A stretch of DNA of 64,000 nucleotides from Conexibacter sp. CPCC 206217 (lineage in GTDB: Bacteria > Actinomycetota > Thermoleophilia > Solirubrobacterales > Solirubrobacteraceae), in the NCBI RefSeq assembly GCF_030646165.1, contig NZ_JAUTDO010000013.1, positions 58,606-122,605 of the forward strand, given 5' to 3'. Positions 7,826-15,531 of the stretch are shown in pieces. The notes beneath the pieces were generated by a model. The model searched no databases. It saw nothing but the letters and a program-made list of their open reading frames with translations, and was not told where the DNA came from. Both the position numbers and the translations under genes were made by a program. Positions within the stretch are counted from its first letter, which is position 1. Each line of letters starts with the position of its first letter.

Positions 7826-8007
7826 AGCGCGAGCGCGGCGAGACCCGCGGCCAGCGAGCCGGCGACGTTGAGCGCGGCGACCTGCGCATGGCCGGTCGCG
7901 CGCAGCCGCTCGCTGTCGACCATCCATGTCGAGAACGTCGTGTAGCCGCCGCGCAGCGCGATGCCGCCGAGCAGCGGCACGCCGATCCACGTCAGCGCCC
8001 CGCTCAT
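7822..8007 (-). pseudogene. C-terminal half of a CrcB fluoride channel
   Basis: From the Met at 8007 the frame gives 61 residues: two hydrophobic segments and the CrcB signature GGYTTFSTW, then LNVAGSLAAGLAAL at the end. CrcB/Fluc channels are about 110-130 residues with four helices; the N-terminal half (GGxxGAxxRY region) is not present upstream, where the frame turns into Gly/Arg-rich shadow of the regulatory region. It looks like a truncated remnant. A two-gene crcB system with a split partner is possible but such partners are also full length. Confidence 0.65.
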
Positions 8008-8118
8008 CGCGGCGTCCGCCCGTCGGATCCGCTGGTCGCCGCCGCCGCGTCGTCGTCGACCGCCGCCAGCGGGTGCGGCCGCTCCGCGCGCGCCGGTCGC
8101 GCCCGTCACGATGTCCGG

Positions 8119-9024
8119 ATGGAGCTGCGTCAGCTGCGCTACTTCTCCGCGGTCGCCCGCCAGGGGAACTTCACGCGTGCTGCCGACGAGCTGCACATGA
8201 CGCAGTCGGCGCTGTCGCAGCAGATCAAGCGGCTGGAGGAGGAGCTGGGGGTCGAGCTGCTGGTGCGCGCGCCCAGCGGCGTCTCGCCGACGCCCGCCGG
8301 CGTCGACCTGCTCGCGCGCGCCGACGCGATCCTGGCGGAGGCGGCGCGCGCCCACGCCGACATGGACGCGCACGCCGGGCTGCTGCGCGGCGTCGTGCGG
8401 GTCGCGACCGACGCTGCCGCCGCGCTCGCGCTGCCGGCGGCGCTCGCGTCCTTCCATCGCGCTCATCCCGGCATCCGCATCGGCCTGCGTCAGGGCGCGG
8501 CGGGCGAGGTCGCGGGGCTCGTGCGCAACGGGGCGGCTGACCTGGCCGTCGCGTCGCTCCCGCTCGCCGTCGTGCCGGACGGCGTGCGCGCGGTCGCGCT
8601 CGCACAGGAGCCGCTGCACGCGATCGCCGCGCCCGGGGATCCGCTCGCGCGCGGCGGAGAGGTCGCCGTCTGGGAGCTGCGCGAGCGGCCGTTCATCCTC
8701 GCCGAGCCCGGCAGCGCGCTGCGCGAGCTGGTCGTCGCCGCCTGCGACGCGGCCGGCTTCGGGCCGGTGCCGCTGTTCGAGCTGAGCGACCCGGCGGCGG
8801 TGCGCCAGCTCGTGCACGAGGGGCTCGGCGTCAGCCTCGTGCCGGCCTCGTGGCTGGTCTCGCCCGGCCCCGCGGTCGGCGTCGCGCGGATCGCCGCGCC
8901 GGCGCCGCACCACCGCGCGCTGCTGCTCGCCCCGGCGGCCGGTGCCGCGCCGGCGGGAGAGCTGCTGGGGGCACATCTCGACGCGGCGCTCGGGAGCGTC
9001 CCGGCCCCCTCAGAGCGCCTCTGA
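8119..9024 (+). CDS. LysR-family transcriptional regulator
   Basis: 301 residues. The N-terminal winged helix is textbook: MELRQLRYFSAVARQGNFTR, then AADELHMTQSALSQQIKRLE. An effector domain of the periplasmic-binding-protein type follows (about 92-295). Most LysR proteins control a divergent neighbour; here the divergent neighbour is the crcB remnant, so the original target may be lost. The 3' end overlaps the convergent thioredoxin gene by 15 bases. The ligand is unknown. Confidence 0.92.
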   Translation: MELRQLRYFSAVARQGNFTRAADELHMTQSALSQQIKRLEEELGVELLVRAPSGVSPTPAGVDLLARADAILAEAARAHADMDAHAGLLRGVVRVATDAAAALALPAALASFHRAHPGIRIGLRQGAAGEVAGLVRNGAADLAVASLPLAVVPDGVRAVALAQEPLHAIAAPGDPLARGGEVAVWELRERPFILAEPGSALRELVVAACDAAGFGPVPLFELSDPAAVRQLVHEGLGVSLVPASWLVSPGPAVGVARIAAPAPHHRALLLAPAAGAAPAGELLGAHLDAALGSVPAPSERL

Positions 9025-9345
9025 CAGCTCCCGCTCCAGGCGCGTCTTCGGCCGGCTGCCGACCAGCGTCAGCACCGGCTCGCCGTCGCGGAAGAGGATG
9101 AACGTCGGCATCGAGAGGATCGCGTATCTGATCCCGATCGCCTGCTGCTCGTCGACGTTGAGCGAGACGACGCGGAGGTCGTCGCGCTCGGCGTCGAGCG
9201 CGGCCAGCAGCGGTCTCATCGCGCGGCACGGCGGGCACCACGGCGCCCAGAAGTCGACCAGCACGGGGAGGTCGGATTCGAGCACGTCGGCGACGAAGCG
9301 GTCGTCGGTGGTGGCGGGGACGGCGGGAGCCGGGGTGACGGACAT
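9010..9345 (-). CDS. trxA: Thioredoxin
   Basis: 111 residues, standard length. WAPWCPPCR carries the CPPC active site, where most thioredoxins have CGPC. The cis-proline loop is SMPTFILFRDGEPV. It is a cytoplasmic disulfide reductase with no signal peptide. The Pro-Pro dipeptide should change the redox potential relative to CGPC. Convergent with the LysR gene; no thioredoxin reductase is nearby. Confidence 0.92.
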   Translation of the reverse strand: MSVTPAPAVPATTDDRFVADVLESDLPVLVDFWAPWCPPCRAMRPLLAALDAERDDLRVVSLNVDEQQAIGIRYAILSMPTFILFRDGEPVLTLVGSRPKTRLERELSEAL

Positions 9346-9420
9346 CGAGCGCTCCTTCGGCGTTGCAGAACGGGAGGAGCACGACCTTCGCGCAGCGACC
9401 GTGCGCGGCCAAGTCGAATC

Positions 9421-9439
9421 GCTGATCGCGGCGATCAGC
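9421..9439. promoter_or_regulatory. 19-base palindrome with an extra half site
   Basis: GCTGATCGCGGCGATCAGC is a perfect inverted repeat of 9-base arms around one base, and a third copy of GCTGATCGC starts at 9446. It lies between the trxA start and the end of the small gene on the same strand. It may be an operator for trxA or a terminator of the upstream gene; no T run is seen. Confidence 0.4.
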
Positions 9440-9474
9440 TCCCGCGCTGATCGCCGTGCAGGCGCGTGCGGCGC

Positions 9475-9840
9475 TCAGGCCGCAGCGGTCTGCGGGAGGT
9501 GCGCTATCGCCTCCTGGAAGCGACCGATCGCCTCGGGGATCCCGGACGTCCCGTAGCCCTCGACCACGCGCAGGTCGTCGACGACGAGCGCCGCCTCCGC
9601 GAGGATCTGCTGGAAGCGGTCGTCCTGCACGACCGCGTCGAGCTGCGCGTGCGTCCCGTGCAGCAGCATCATCCCGTCGATCTCTGCGGCTGGCGTGAGG
9701 ACGGCGTCGAACCGCTCGATCCGCCCCGTCTCCTGCAGCCCCGCGTAGTATCCGACCGCATCGTTGAAGACCTCCAACGAATATGCCTCGCGTCCGCGGG
9801 CGACCTGTCTCCAGGTCAGGCAGAGAATCCTGTCGGCCAT
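9475..9840 (-). CDS. Small conserved protein, ferredoxin-like fold likely
   Basis: 121 residues starting MADRILCLTWRQVARGREAY. The alternating pattern (strand, helix with FNDAVGYYAGLQETGRIERF, strand DAVLTPAAEIDGMMLL, helix QLDAVVQDDRFQQIL, strand VVEGY) fits a dimeric alpha/beta-barrel protein of unknown function. I recall related proteins in other actinobacteria. The ATG at 9840 has a purine-rich ribosome site (GAGGAG); a longer frame upstream has none. Confidence 0.6.
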   Translation of the reverse strand: MADRILCLTWRQVARGREAYSLEVFNDAVGYYAGLQETGRIERFDAVLTPAAEIDGMMLLHGTHAQLDAVVQDDRFQQILAEAALVVDDLRVVEGYGTSGIPEAIGRFQEAIAHLPQTAAA

Positions 9841-9860
9841 CACCGACTCCTCTCTCCTCG

Positions 9861-9880
9861 ACCGGGCCGGTCCGCCCGGT
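9861..9880 (-). terminator. Hairpin between gntR and the next gene
   Basis: ACCGGGC (9861-9867) pairs with GCCCGGT (9874-9880). On the minus strand it follows the gntR stop by 46 bases and precedes the ribosome site of the gene at 9840. It is a possible terminator or operator. Confidence 0.4.
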
Positions 9881-9926
9881 CTGGAAACGCGAGCATCGCA
9901 CCGCGGCGACGCCAGCGCAACCCTCC

Positions 9927-10619
9927 TCACGCGCCGGACGCCGCCGCGCTGCGACGCCGCTTGACGACCGCGTCGCGCGTGCGGGAGAGGTGGCGCTCGA
10001 CGATCGCGCGCGCTCCGGCGGCGTCGCCGGCGCGCGTGAGCCGCACGATCGTCGCGTGCTCGCGCGTCAGTCTGCGCGTGCCCTCGACCTGGAAGCTCTC
10101 GCTGCGGATCAGCACGTAGCGCTCGATCCGGCCGCGCAGCAGCTGCACGAAGTCGATCGCCGACGGTCTGCCCGCCGGCTCGTAGAGCGTGCGGTGGAAC
10201 TGCGCGTCGAGCGCGAGCCAGCGCGCCTCGTCGTGCTCCACTCGCATCGCGCGGTTGAGGCGCGACAGTTGCGCGAGCCGGCGCTCGTCGACGTACGGGA
10301 CGGCGGCCTCCGTCAGGTGACCCTCGACGAGCGCTCGCAGCTCGTACGCCTCGACGATGTCGTTGACGGAGATCGAGCGCACGATCGCGCGTCTGTGGGC
10401 CGCGGCCTCGATCAGGCCCTCCGCCTCCAGCCGCCGGATCGCCTCGCGCACCGGCACGCGCGAGACGCCGAAGTGCTCGGCCAGCTCGACCTGGTTCAGC
10501 TCTGCGGCGTCGGCGAGCTGGCCGCTGTTGATCGCCGCGCGCAGCGCGTCGGCGATGTGATCGGAGCTGGTGCGCCGGCGTCGAGGTGCCGTCGCCGCAG
10601 CAATCGGCAAGGCGTCCAC
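9927..10619 (-). CDS. GntR-family (FadR subfamily) regulator
   Basis: 230 residues from the GTG at 10619. The N-terminal winged helix includes HIADALRAAINSGQL, LNQVELAEHFGVSRVPVREA and IRRLEAEGLI. An all-helical FCD effector domain follows (about 95-215) with ELRALVEGHLTEAAVPYV and LDAQFHRTLYEPAG. FCD regulators sense small carboxylates, often with a metal. A longer frame to an ATG at 10745 would run through the promoter and start of the divergent ferritin-like gene, so it is rejected. It may control that divergent gene. Confidence 0.88.
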   Translation of the reverse strand: MDALPIAAATAPRRRRTSSDHIADALRAAINSGQLADAAELNQVELAEHFGVSRVPVREAIRRLEAEGLIEAAAHRRAIVRSISVNDIVEAYELRALVEGHLTEAAVPYVDERRLAQLSRLNRAMRVEHDEARWLALDAQFHRTLYEPAGRPSAIDFVQLLRGRIERYVLIRSESFQVEGTRRLTREHATIVRLTRAGDAAGARAIVERHLSRTRDAVVKRRRSAAASGA

Positions 10620-10743
10620 GCGGCGAGCATACGCCGCGCCCGCCGGCTCGCGCGCCGGTCCGGACCGATGTGGGGCGAGCGAATGATCCGCATCGGGTGG
10701 GGCTGCGCAGTTAAGTGCGTATCCATCTGGAAGGAGTTGCAGC

Positions 10744-11424
10744 ATGGACGATCAGGGAAAGCTCGCCGAGCTTGACCGTGATGGCGCGATCCGTGAACTG
10801 GGCGCCGAGGCGTCCGCAGCGGCGGTTGACGGTGGCGCCACGCGCGCTGCCTTCCTCGCGCGCGGCGGGCTCCTGGTCGGTGCCGGGCTCGGGCTCGGAT
10901 CGCTGCCGATCGCGTTCGCCGGCGCGCAGGGAGGGCTTTCGTCAGGCGACGTGAGAATCCTCAACTACGCGCTGACGCTGGAGTACCTGGAGGCCGCGTT
11001 CTACGCCGACGCGCTCAGAAGAGCGGGCCTCAGAGGCAACGCGCTCGCATTCGCGAGAACCGCGCACAGCGACGAGCAGGCCCACGTCGACGCGCTCAAG
11101 AGAACGCTTGGCGGCAGAGCGGTGGCGTCGCCGAGATTCGACTTCGCGGACGCGACCGGGTCGCAGGACGCGTTCCTCAGAACGGCCCTGACGCTCGAGA
11201 ACACCGGCGTGTCGGCGTATCAGGGGCAGGCGCCGCTGATCGCCTCCAGAGACGTGCTGGCGGCGGCGGGCGCGATCCTCGCGGTCGAGGCGCGTCACGC
11301 AGCATGGGTCAGCGACCTGATCGGCAGAGGGCAGGATCCGCTGCCGGCGCCGGACGCGTTCAGCCCCGCGATGGACATGAGAGCCGTGCTCAGCGCGGTC
11401 AGATCGACCGGCTTCATCCAGTGA
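10744..11424 (+). CDS. Ferritin-like domain protein, exported
   Basis: 226 residues. A Tat-like leader without a perfect twin Arg (TRAAFLARGGLLVGAG, about 33-60) precedes a four-helix ferritin-like domain with the expected ligand set: Glu in LEYLEAAFY, ExxH in DEQAHVD, Glu in LENTGVSAY and ExxH in VEARHAAW. This family (Ferritin_2, desiccation-related) is exported and of unclear role, possibly iron or oxidative-stress handling. GGAG precedes the ATG. A closely similar copy follows after 14 bases. Confidence 0.88.
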   Translation: MDDQGKLAELDRDGAIRELGAEASAAAVDGGATRAAFLARGGLLVGAGLGLGSLPIAFAGAQGGLSSGDVRILNYALTLEYLEAAFYADALRRAGLRGNALAFARTAHSDEQAHVDALKRTLGGRAVASPRFDFADATGSQDAFLRTALTLENTGVSAYQGQAPLIASRDVLAAAGAILAVEARHAAWVSDLIGRGQDPLPAPDAFSPAMDMRAVLSAVRSTGFIQ

Positions 11425-11438
11425 GGAGGGAGCGAGCA

Positions 11439-12173
11439 ATGGACAGCATCCATCCCAGCCTCGACCAGCTCGACCGTGACGGTGCGCTGCGCGACGCGGG
11501 TGCGCGGGTCGACCCGCTCACGCGCGGGACGTTCCTGCGACGTGCGCTGGCGATCGTCGGCGGCGCCGCGGTCGCCGGTGTCGCGGTGCCTGCGATCGCT
11601 ATGCCCGGTGCGGCGTTCGCCCAGAGCAGCAGCGACGTCGACATTCTCAATTATGCGCTTACGCTGGAGTACCTCGAGGCCGCGTTCTACGCGGAGGCCA
11701 ACGCCAGAGGCGCACTCAGCGGGCAGTTGGCGCAGTTCGCCAGAGTCGTGCAGCAGCACGAGGATCTGCACGTCTCCGCGCTGCAGAGAGCGCTCGGGTC
11801 CAAGGCGGTCAAGCGACCGAGCTTCGACTTCAAGGGCACGACCTCCGACGCCGACACGTTCTGGAGAACGGCGCAGACGCTGGAGGACACCGGCGTCGAG
11901 GCGTATCAGGGCGCCGCGGTCAACATCCAGAGCAGAGAGATCCTCACGGCGGCGATCTCGATCCACCCGGTCGAGGCGCGTCACGCCGCGTGGGTCGCGT
12001 CGATCGCCGCCAGAGGCGGCACGTCGCCGGCCTCGCCCGCGCCGCAGGCGTTCAACCCGGCGAGAGACATGGCGCAGGTGCTGGCGGTCGTCAGATCGAC
12101 CGGCTTCATCTCGACGATGTCGGGCGCGCAGCCGTCGCCCGCGATGTCGAGCCAGCCGGCGATGACGGGCTGA
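11439..12173 (+). CDS. Second ferritin-like domain protein, exported
   Basis: 244 residues, a tandem paralogue of the upstream gene: the two share LDRDGA near the start, NYALTLEYLEAAFY, LExTGVxAYQG, VEARHAAWV and RSTGFI. All four metal-ligand positions are kept (Glu, ExxH as EDLH, Glu, ExxH as EARH). The leader (TRGTFLRRALAIVGGAAVAG) resembles a Tat signal without a strict RR pair at the canonical place. GAGGAGG lies before the ATG at 11439. It extends further at the C-terminus than its sister, with a Met/Ser/Pro-rich tail. The duplication points to a hetero-oligomer or dosage need. Confidence 0.88.
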   Translation: MDSIHPSLDQLDRDGALRDAGARVDPLTRGTFLRRALAIVGGAAVAGVAVPAIAMPGAAFAQSSSDVDILNYALTLEYLEAAFYAEANARGALSGQLAQFARVVQQHEDLHVSALQRALGSKAVKRPSFDFKGTTSDADTFWRTAQTLEDTGVEAYQGAAVNIQSREILTAAISIHPVEARHAAWVASIAARGGTSPASPAPQAFNPARDMAQVLAVVRSTGFISTMSGAQPSPAMSSQPAMTG

Positions 12174-12177
12174 GCCG

Positions 12178-13074
12178 GTGCGCCGCCTGCTGAGCGCGCT
12201 CGCCGTCGTGCTCGTCGCGGCCGTCGCCGGCCTCGCGCTGAACGCGTGGCTCGGCGGCAGCGGCGACGGAGCCGGTGCGCGCGCGCAGGCCGGCGACCCC
12301 GGTGCGCTCGGCGCCGCGGCGCCGGCGGGCGGCGGATCGACCGACTTCACGCCCGGGTCCGCCGCGGCGGACCCGGGCAGCGGCACGGCGATCGTCGCCC
12401 GCGGGCGGCGCACGACGGTTGCGGTCTATGCGCGGCCGGGGAACGCGGCGAGCGGGGCGTCGGCGCGTGCTCGCGTGCGCGGCAAGAGCGACACCGACTC
12501 CGGCTCCGCGCCGGGAGCGAGCGCGGCTTCCGCGAGACCGGTCCGTCAGATCACCCGCCGCACCGTCGACGGCAAGCGGCTGCCGGTCGTCTTCAGCGTG
12601 GTGCAGCAGCGCGGCGCGTGGCTGAAGGTCGAGCTGCCGGTGCGGCCCAACGGCGGGCGCGGCTGGGTCCGCCTGCGCGACGTGACGCTCGCGCGCAGCG
12701 ACTACCGGATCGAGATCCGCCGTCGCGCGCACCGGCTGGTGCTGTTCGAGCACGGCCGCGTCGTGCTGAGCGCGCGGATCGCGGTCGGCAGAGCGGTCTC
12801 GCCGACGCCGACCGGCAGCTATTTCGTCGCCGACCTGCTGCGCCCGCCGGACCCGCGCGGCTTCTACGGCCCGTACGCGTTCGGCCTGTCCGCCTACTCG
12901 CCGGTCTACACGAGCTTCGCGGGCGGCGACGGCCAGGTCGGGATCCACGGCACGAACACGCCGAGCGTGCTCGGCAGCGACGTCTCGCACGGCTGCATCC
13001 GCGTCGCCAACGCGACGATCACGCGCCTGGCGAAGACCGTGCCGCTGGGGACGCCGGTCGCGATCCGCGGGTAG
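12178..13074 (+). CDS. L,D-transpeptidase (YkuD family)
   Basis: 298 residues. An N-terminal membrane helix (about 3-22), a long low-complexity region and an SH3-like part (about 80-170) precede the YkuD catalytic domain (about 178-298). The motif HGTNTPS...SHGCIRVAN supplies the catalytic Cys and His. L,D-transpeptidases make 3-3 crosslinks in peptidoglycan or attach proteins to it. It begins at GTG 4 bases after the ferritin-like gene, so it is probably co-transcribed. Confidence 0.92.
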   Translation: MRRLLSALAVVLVAAVAGLALNAWLGGSGDGAGARAQAGDPGALGAAAPAGGGSTDFTPGSAAADPGSGTAIVARGRRTTVAVYARPGNAASGASARARVRGKSDTDSGSAPGASAASARPVRQITRRTVDGKRLPVVFSVVQQRGAWLKVELPVRPNGGRGWVRLRDVTLARSDYRIEIRRRAHRLVLFEHGRVVLSARIAVGRAVSPTPTGSYFVADLLRPPDPRGFYGPYAFGLSAYSPVYTSFAGGDGQVGIHGTNTPSVLGSDVSHGCIRVANATITRLAKTVPLGTPVAIRG

Positions 13075-13128
13075 GGGAGCGGCTCGCGCTGGCCGTTCCG
13101 CGCGCGGCGGCCGCTCGCTCGCTCGCGC

Positions 13129-14400
13129 CTAGTGCACGTGCGCGTGGCCGTGCTCGGCCTCGTGCTCCAGCTCCGCGCGCGGCGTGTGCAGCGCGAGCCA
13201 GACGGCGAGCGCGGTCGTGCCCGGCACGGCCGCGATCAGCCCGATCGAGCCGACGAGCGTCGCGACGACCTGCTCGGCGACCAGTTCGAGGTTGAGCGCC
13301 TCGCCGACCCCGAGCGCGCCGGAGGCGAAGATCAGCAGCACGGGCAGCGACGAGCCGGCGTAGGCGAGCACGAGCGTGTTGACGGTCGCGGCGACGTGGT
13401 CCTTGCCGACGTCCATCGCGCGGCGGAACAGCTCGCGCGCGCTCAGGTCCGGGTTCGCCGCGCGCAGCGCGAAGACCGTCGCCGACTGGCTGACGGTGAC
13501 GTCGTCGAGCACGCCGAGCGCGCCGATGATCATGCCCGCGATCAACAGCCCCTGCAGCGACACGTTCGGGTCGGCCAGCCGCAGCGCGAACGCCTCCTCG
13601 CCCGACAGCCCGGTCAGTCGCGTGGCATGCGTGAAGATCACCGCCAGCAGCGCGGTCAGCAGCAGCGACGCGATCGTCCCGAGCATCGCCGCCAGCGATT
13701 TCGGCCCGCGCCCGTGCGCCAGCGCGATCGCCGACAATCCGATCGCCAGCGAGCCCGAGATCGCGACCGCGACCGGCGGCTTGCCGTCGAGGATCGCGGG
13801 GATCACGTAGACGAGAATCAGCACGAGGCTGACGCCGAGGCCGAGCAGCGACAGCGCGCCGCGCAGGCGCGACAGCAGCAGCACCATCACCGCGAACAGC
13901 GCGAACAGGACGATCAGCGCCGGCCCGCGCTGGAAGTCGACGAGCGAGTAGGTGTGCTGCCCGACCTCCTCGTAGCCCGGCACCTCCTCCGCCTGCGCGA
14001 CGCGCAGCTTGTCGCCGACGTGGACGGGCGGGTCGACGCCGTTGGCGTTCCACTGGATCACGCCTCTGGTGCCCTTGTCGTCGCCGCTGTCGACGTGGAT
14101 CAGGACGCGGATGCAGCGATCGCTGACGGTCGCCCCGCACGGTCTGTCGTCGATCCCGGTGACGGTCGCGCGATCGCTCGGCTGCACGACCTCGGAGAAC
14201 TTGTCCGCGACGTTGGTCGGCCACATGAACGCCATCGCCACGACGGTGCCGAGCGCGACCACGATGATGAATGCGCGCGTGGCGCCGAGGACGGACAGAC
14301 GAGAGATCGCAGCATTGAAGCAGCGCAAGCTGAAGAACAGAGGACAGAGATCACGTGCATGACCGCAACATCGCGGTGGTCCGGCACGTCTCATCGACAT
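13129..14400 (-). CDS. YibE/F family membrane protein
   Basis: 423 residues. One N-terminal helix (about 40-60) is followed by an extracytoplasmic beta-rich part (70-150) and then about seven helices, with the YibE/F signature region GALGVLDDVTVSQSATVFAL and a following RAMDVGKDHVAATVNTLVLA. It ends in a His-rich tail (HEAEHGHAHVH), possibly metal binding. The family function is unknown. The ATG at 14400 shares bases with the start of the divergent gene at 14399 (CATG), so the true start may be a TTG about 65 bases further in. Confidence 0.82.
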   Translation of the reverse strand: MSMRRAGPPRCCGHARDLCPLFFSLRCFNAAISRLSVLGATRAFIIVVALGTVVAMAFMWPTNVADKFSEVVQPSDRATVTGIDDRPCGATVSDRCIRVLIHVDSGDDKGTRGVIQWNANGVDPPVHVGDKLRVAQAEEVPGYEEVGQHTYSLVDFQRGPALIVLFALFAVMVLLLSRLRGALSLLGLGVSLVLILVYVIPAILDGKPPVAVAISGSLAIGLSAIALAHGRGPKSLAAMLGTIASLLLTALLAVIFTHATRLTGLSGEEAFALRLADPNVSLQGLLIAGMIIGALGVLDDVTVSQSATVFALRAANPDLSARELFRRAMDVGKDHVAATVNTLVLAYAGSSLPVLLIFASGALGVGEALNLELVAEQVVATLVGSIGLIAAVPGTTALAVWLALHTPRAELEHEAEHGHAHVH

Positions 14401-14740
14401 GGGCAGAGTTCATCGGGGCGCCGCACGAGCGGTCGCGACGGTCGCAGCCGCGGGGCTGATGTCGGCGGGGATGGCCGGCGCGGCGGTGGCGGCGCAAGCG
14501 CCGGCGGCGAGTGGCGCGGCGCCCGCGCTGGCGACCGGGAGCACCCCGGACGGTCGGGCGGCATTTCGCCTGGAGGGCGATCGGCTGACGGTCACGCTCA
14601 GACGGCGCCTGGCGCCGCGCAGAAGCGGGACGCGCCCAGCGGTGACGGCGATCTGCGGCGCGGACTTGACCGCTGACAGATCCGGCACGCGAGCCGCGGC
14701 ACGCCCGTCGGCTGCGCCGCGCCACCTGGAGCGCAGGTGA
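14399..14740 (+). CDS. Secreted protein of unknown function, first of a coupled pair
   Basis: 113 residues. An Ala-rich signal peptide (about 8-34, ending AVAAQA) is followed by FRLEGDRLTVTLRRRLAPRR and VTAICGADL. I do not recognise a family. Its stop overlaps the GTG of the following gene (GTGA). The second gene could be the rest of the same protein after a frameshift, since the pair together would make one exported protein of about 295 residues. The start codon overlaps that of the divergent YibE/F gene, so at least one of the two starts is questionable. Confidence 0.45.
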   Translation: MGRVHRGAARAVATVAAAGLMSAGMAGAAVAAQAPAASGAAPALATGSTPDGRAAFRLEGDRLTVTLRRRLAPRRSGTRPAVTAICGADLTADRSGTRAAARPSAAPRHLERR

Positions 14741-15285
14741 AGCAGGAGAGCGATCAGGTGCTCATGGTCCAGGTCGGGTTCTCGGGGTTCTCCGACGGCA
14801 TGAGCTGGTTTTCCGCCTGCCTGAAGCCGGACGGCGCGTGGCGGACGCTGGACTTCAGCTCGTGGTCGAAGTACTTCGACGGGCGCTCGGTCGGGTTCGC
14901 CACCGCCGGCAGCCAGGTCGGCTGGTACAACCAGGACGACGACCACGGCGGGACGCCGCGCGGGTGCGCGGTCTGGCGCGTCGACCTCGCGTCCGCTCTC
15001 GGCCCGCAGCAGGTCCCGATGATGGCGGCGGGCGGCCCGGACGAGTACTGCGCATCCGCGATCGCGATCGCTCGAAACGGCACCCTGGCCTGGATTGCGG
15101 GTGATGTGACCAGGTATCCGGTCGCGCTCGATCGCCCGGACCAGCTCAACGTGATCGCTGCCGACGGCAGCGTGGTCGCACTGGACAGCGGTCTCCCCGG
15201 CACGCTCACCCAGCTCACCCTCGCCCCGGACGGCGGCACGGTCAGATGGCTCAGAGGAGGTGTCCAGCAGAGCGCCGCGCTGTGA
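14737..15285 (+). CDS. Protein of unknown function, second of a coupled pair
   Basis: 182 residues with no signal peptide of its own. It shows repeated strand-like motifs such as VQVGFSGFSDGMSWFSACLK, SQVGWYNQDDD and GTLTQLTLAPDGGTVRWL, which resemble beta-propeller blades. It starts at GTG overlapping the previous stop. The absence of a leader next to a signal-bearing half gene favours a frameshifted single gene, but two coupled genes cannot be excluded. Confidence 0.5.
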   Translation: MKQESDQVLMVQVGFSGFSDGMSWFSACLKPDGAWRTLDFSSWSKYFDGRSVGFATAGSQVGWYNQDDDHGGTPRGCAVWRVDLASALGPQQVPMMAAGGPDEYCASAIAIARNGTLAWIAGDVTRYPVALDRPDQLNVIAADGSVVALDSGLPGTLTQLTLAPDGGTVRWLRGGVQQSAAL

Positions 15286-15441
15286 GCGCGGGGAGTCCCG
15301 CATCGGTACGCGGGAGTCTCGGAAAAGCCCCGTTCTTCAGGCAAATCTCAGTCAGACTCGGCAACATCGGGCAGATGCGGGAAGCTATATGTCAACTTTG
15401 CGCGCGCAACTCCTACGTGCGGGCGGTGTTGGCAGTGCCGG

Positions 15442-15528
15442 ATGGACCCCCAGTTTCCCCCGAATCTGACTGAGCTGGAGCACGATTTGAGCGGCAAGTC
15501 CGCGGCCGCGGCCGCGATGGGCGAGTAG
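15442..15528 (+). CDS. 28-residue mini-ORF coupled to the sulfatase-like gene
   Basis: ATG at 15442 opens a frame beginning MDPQFPPNLTELEHDLSGKS and ending AMGE, with its TAG 3 bases before the ATG of the next gene. Neither gene has a clear ribosome site, so the downstream gene may depend on translation of this one. The upstream region (about 15340-15440) is unusually A/T rich for this window, which fits a promoter. I do not recognise the peptide; a real gene is an inference from spacing and composition. Confidence 0.4.
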   Translation: MDPQFPPNLTELEHDLSGKSAAAAAMGE

Positions 15529-15531
15529 TCG

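Noticed and set aside
10619..10745. Longer start for the GntR regulator at 10745
   Set aside because: It would overlap the ribosome site and start of the divergent ferritin-like gene, and the added residues do not resemble the family.
13132..14676. Long plus-strand frame opposite the YibE/F gene
   Set aside because: Its translation is an Arg/Gln/Asp-rich shadow; the minus strand encodes a clear multi-pass membrane protein.
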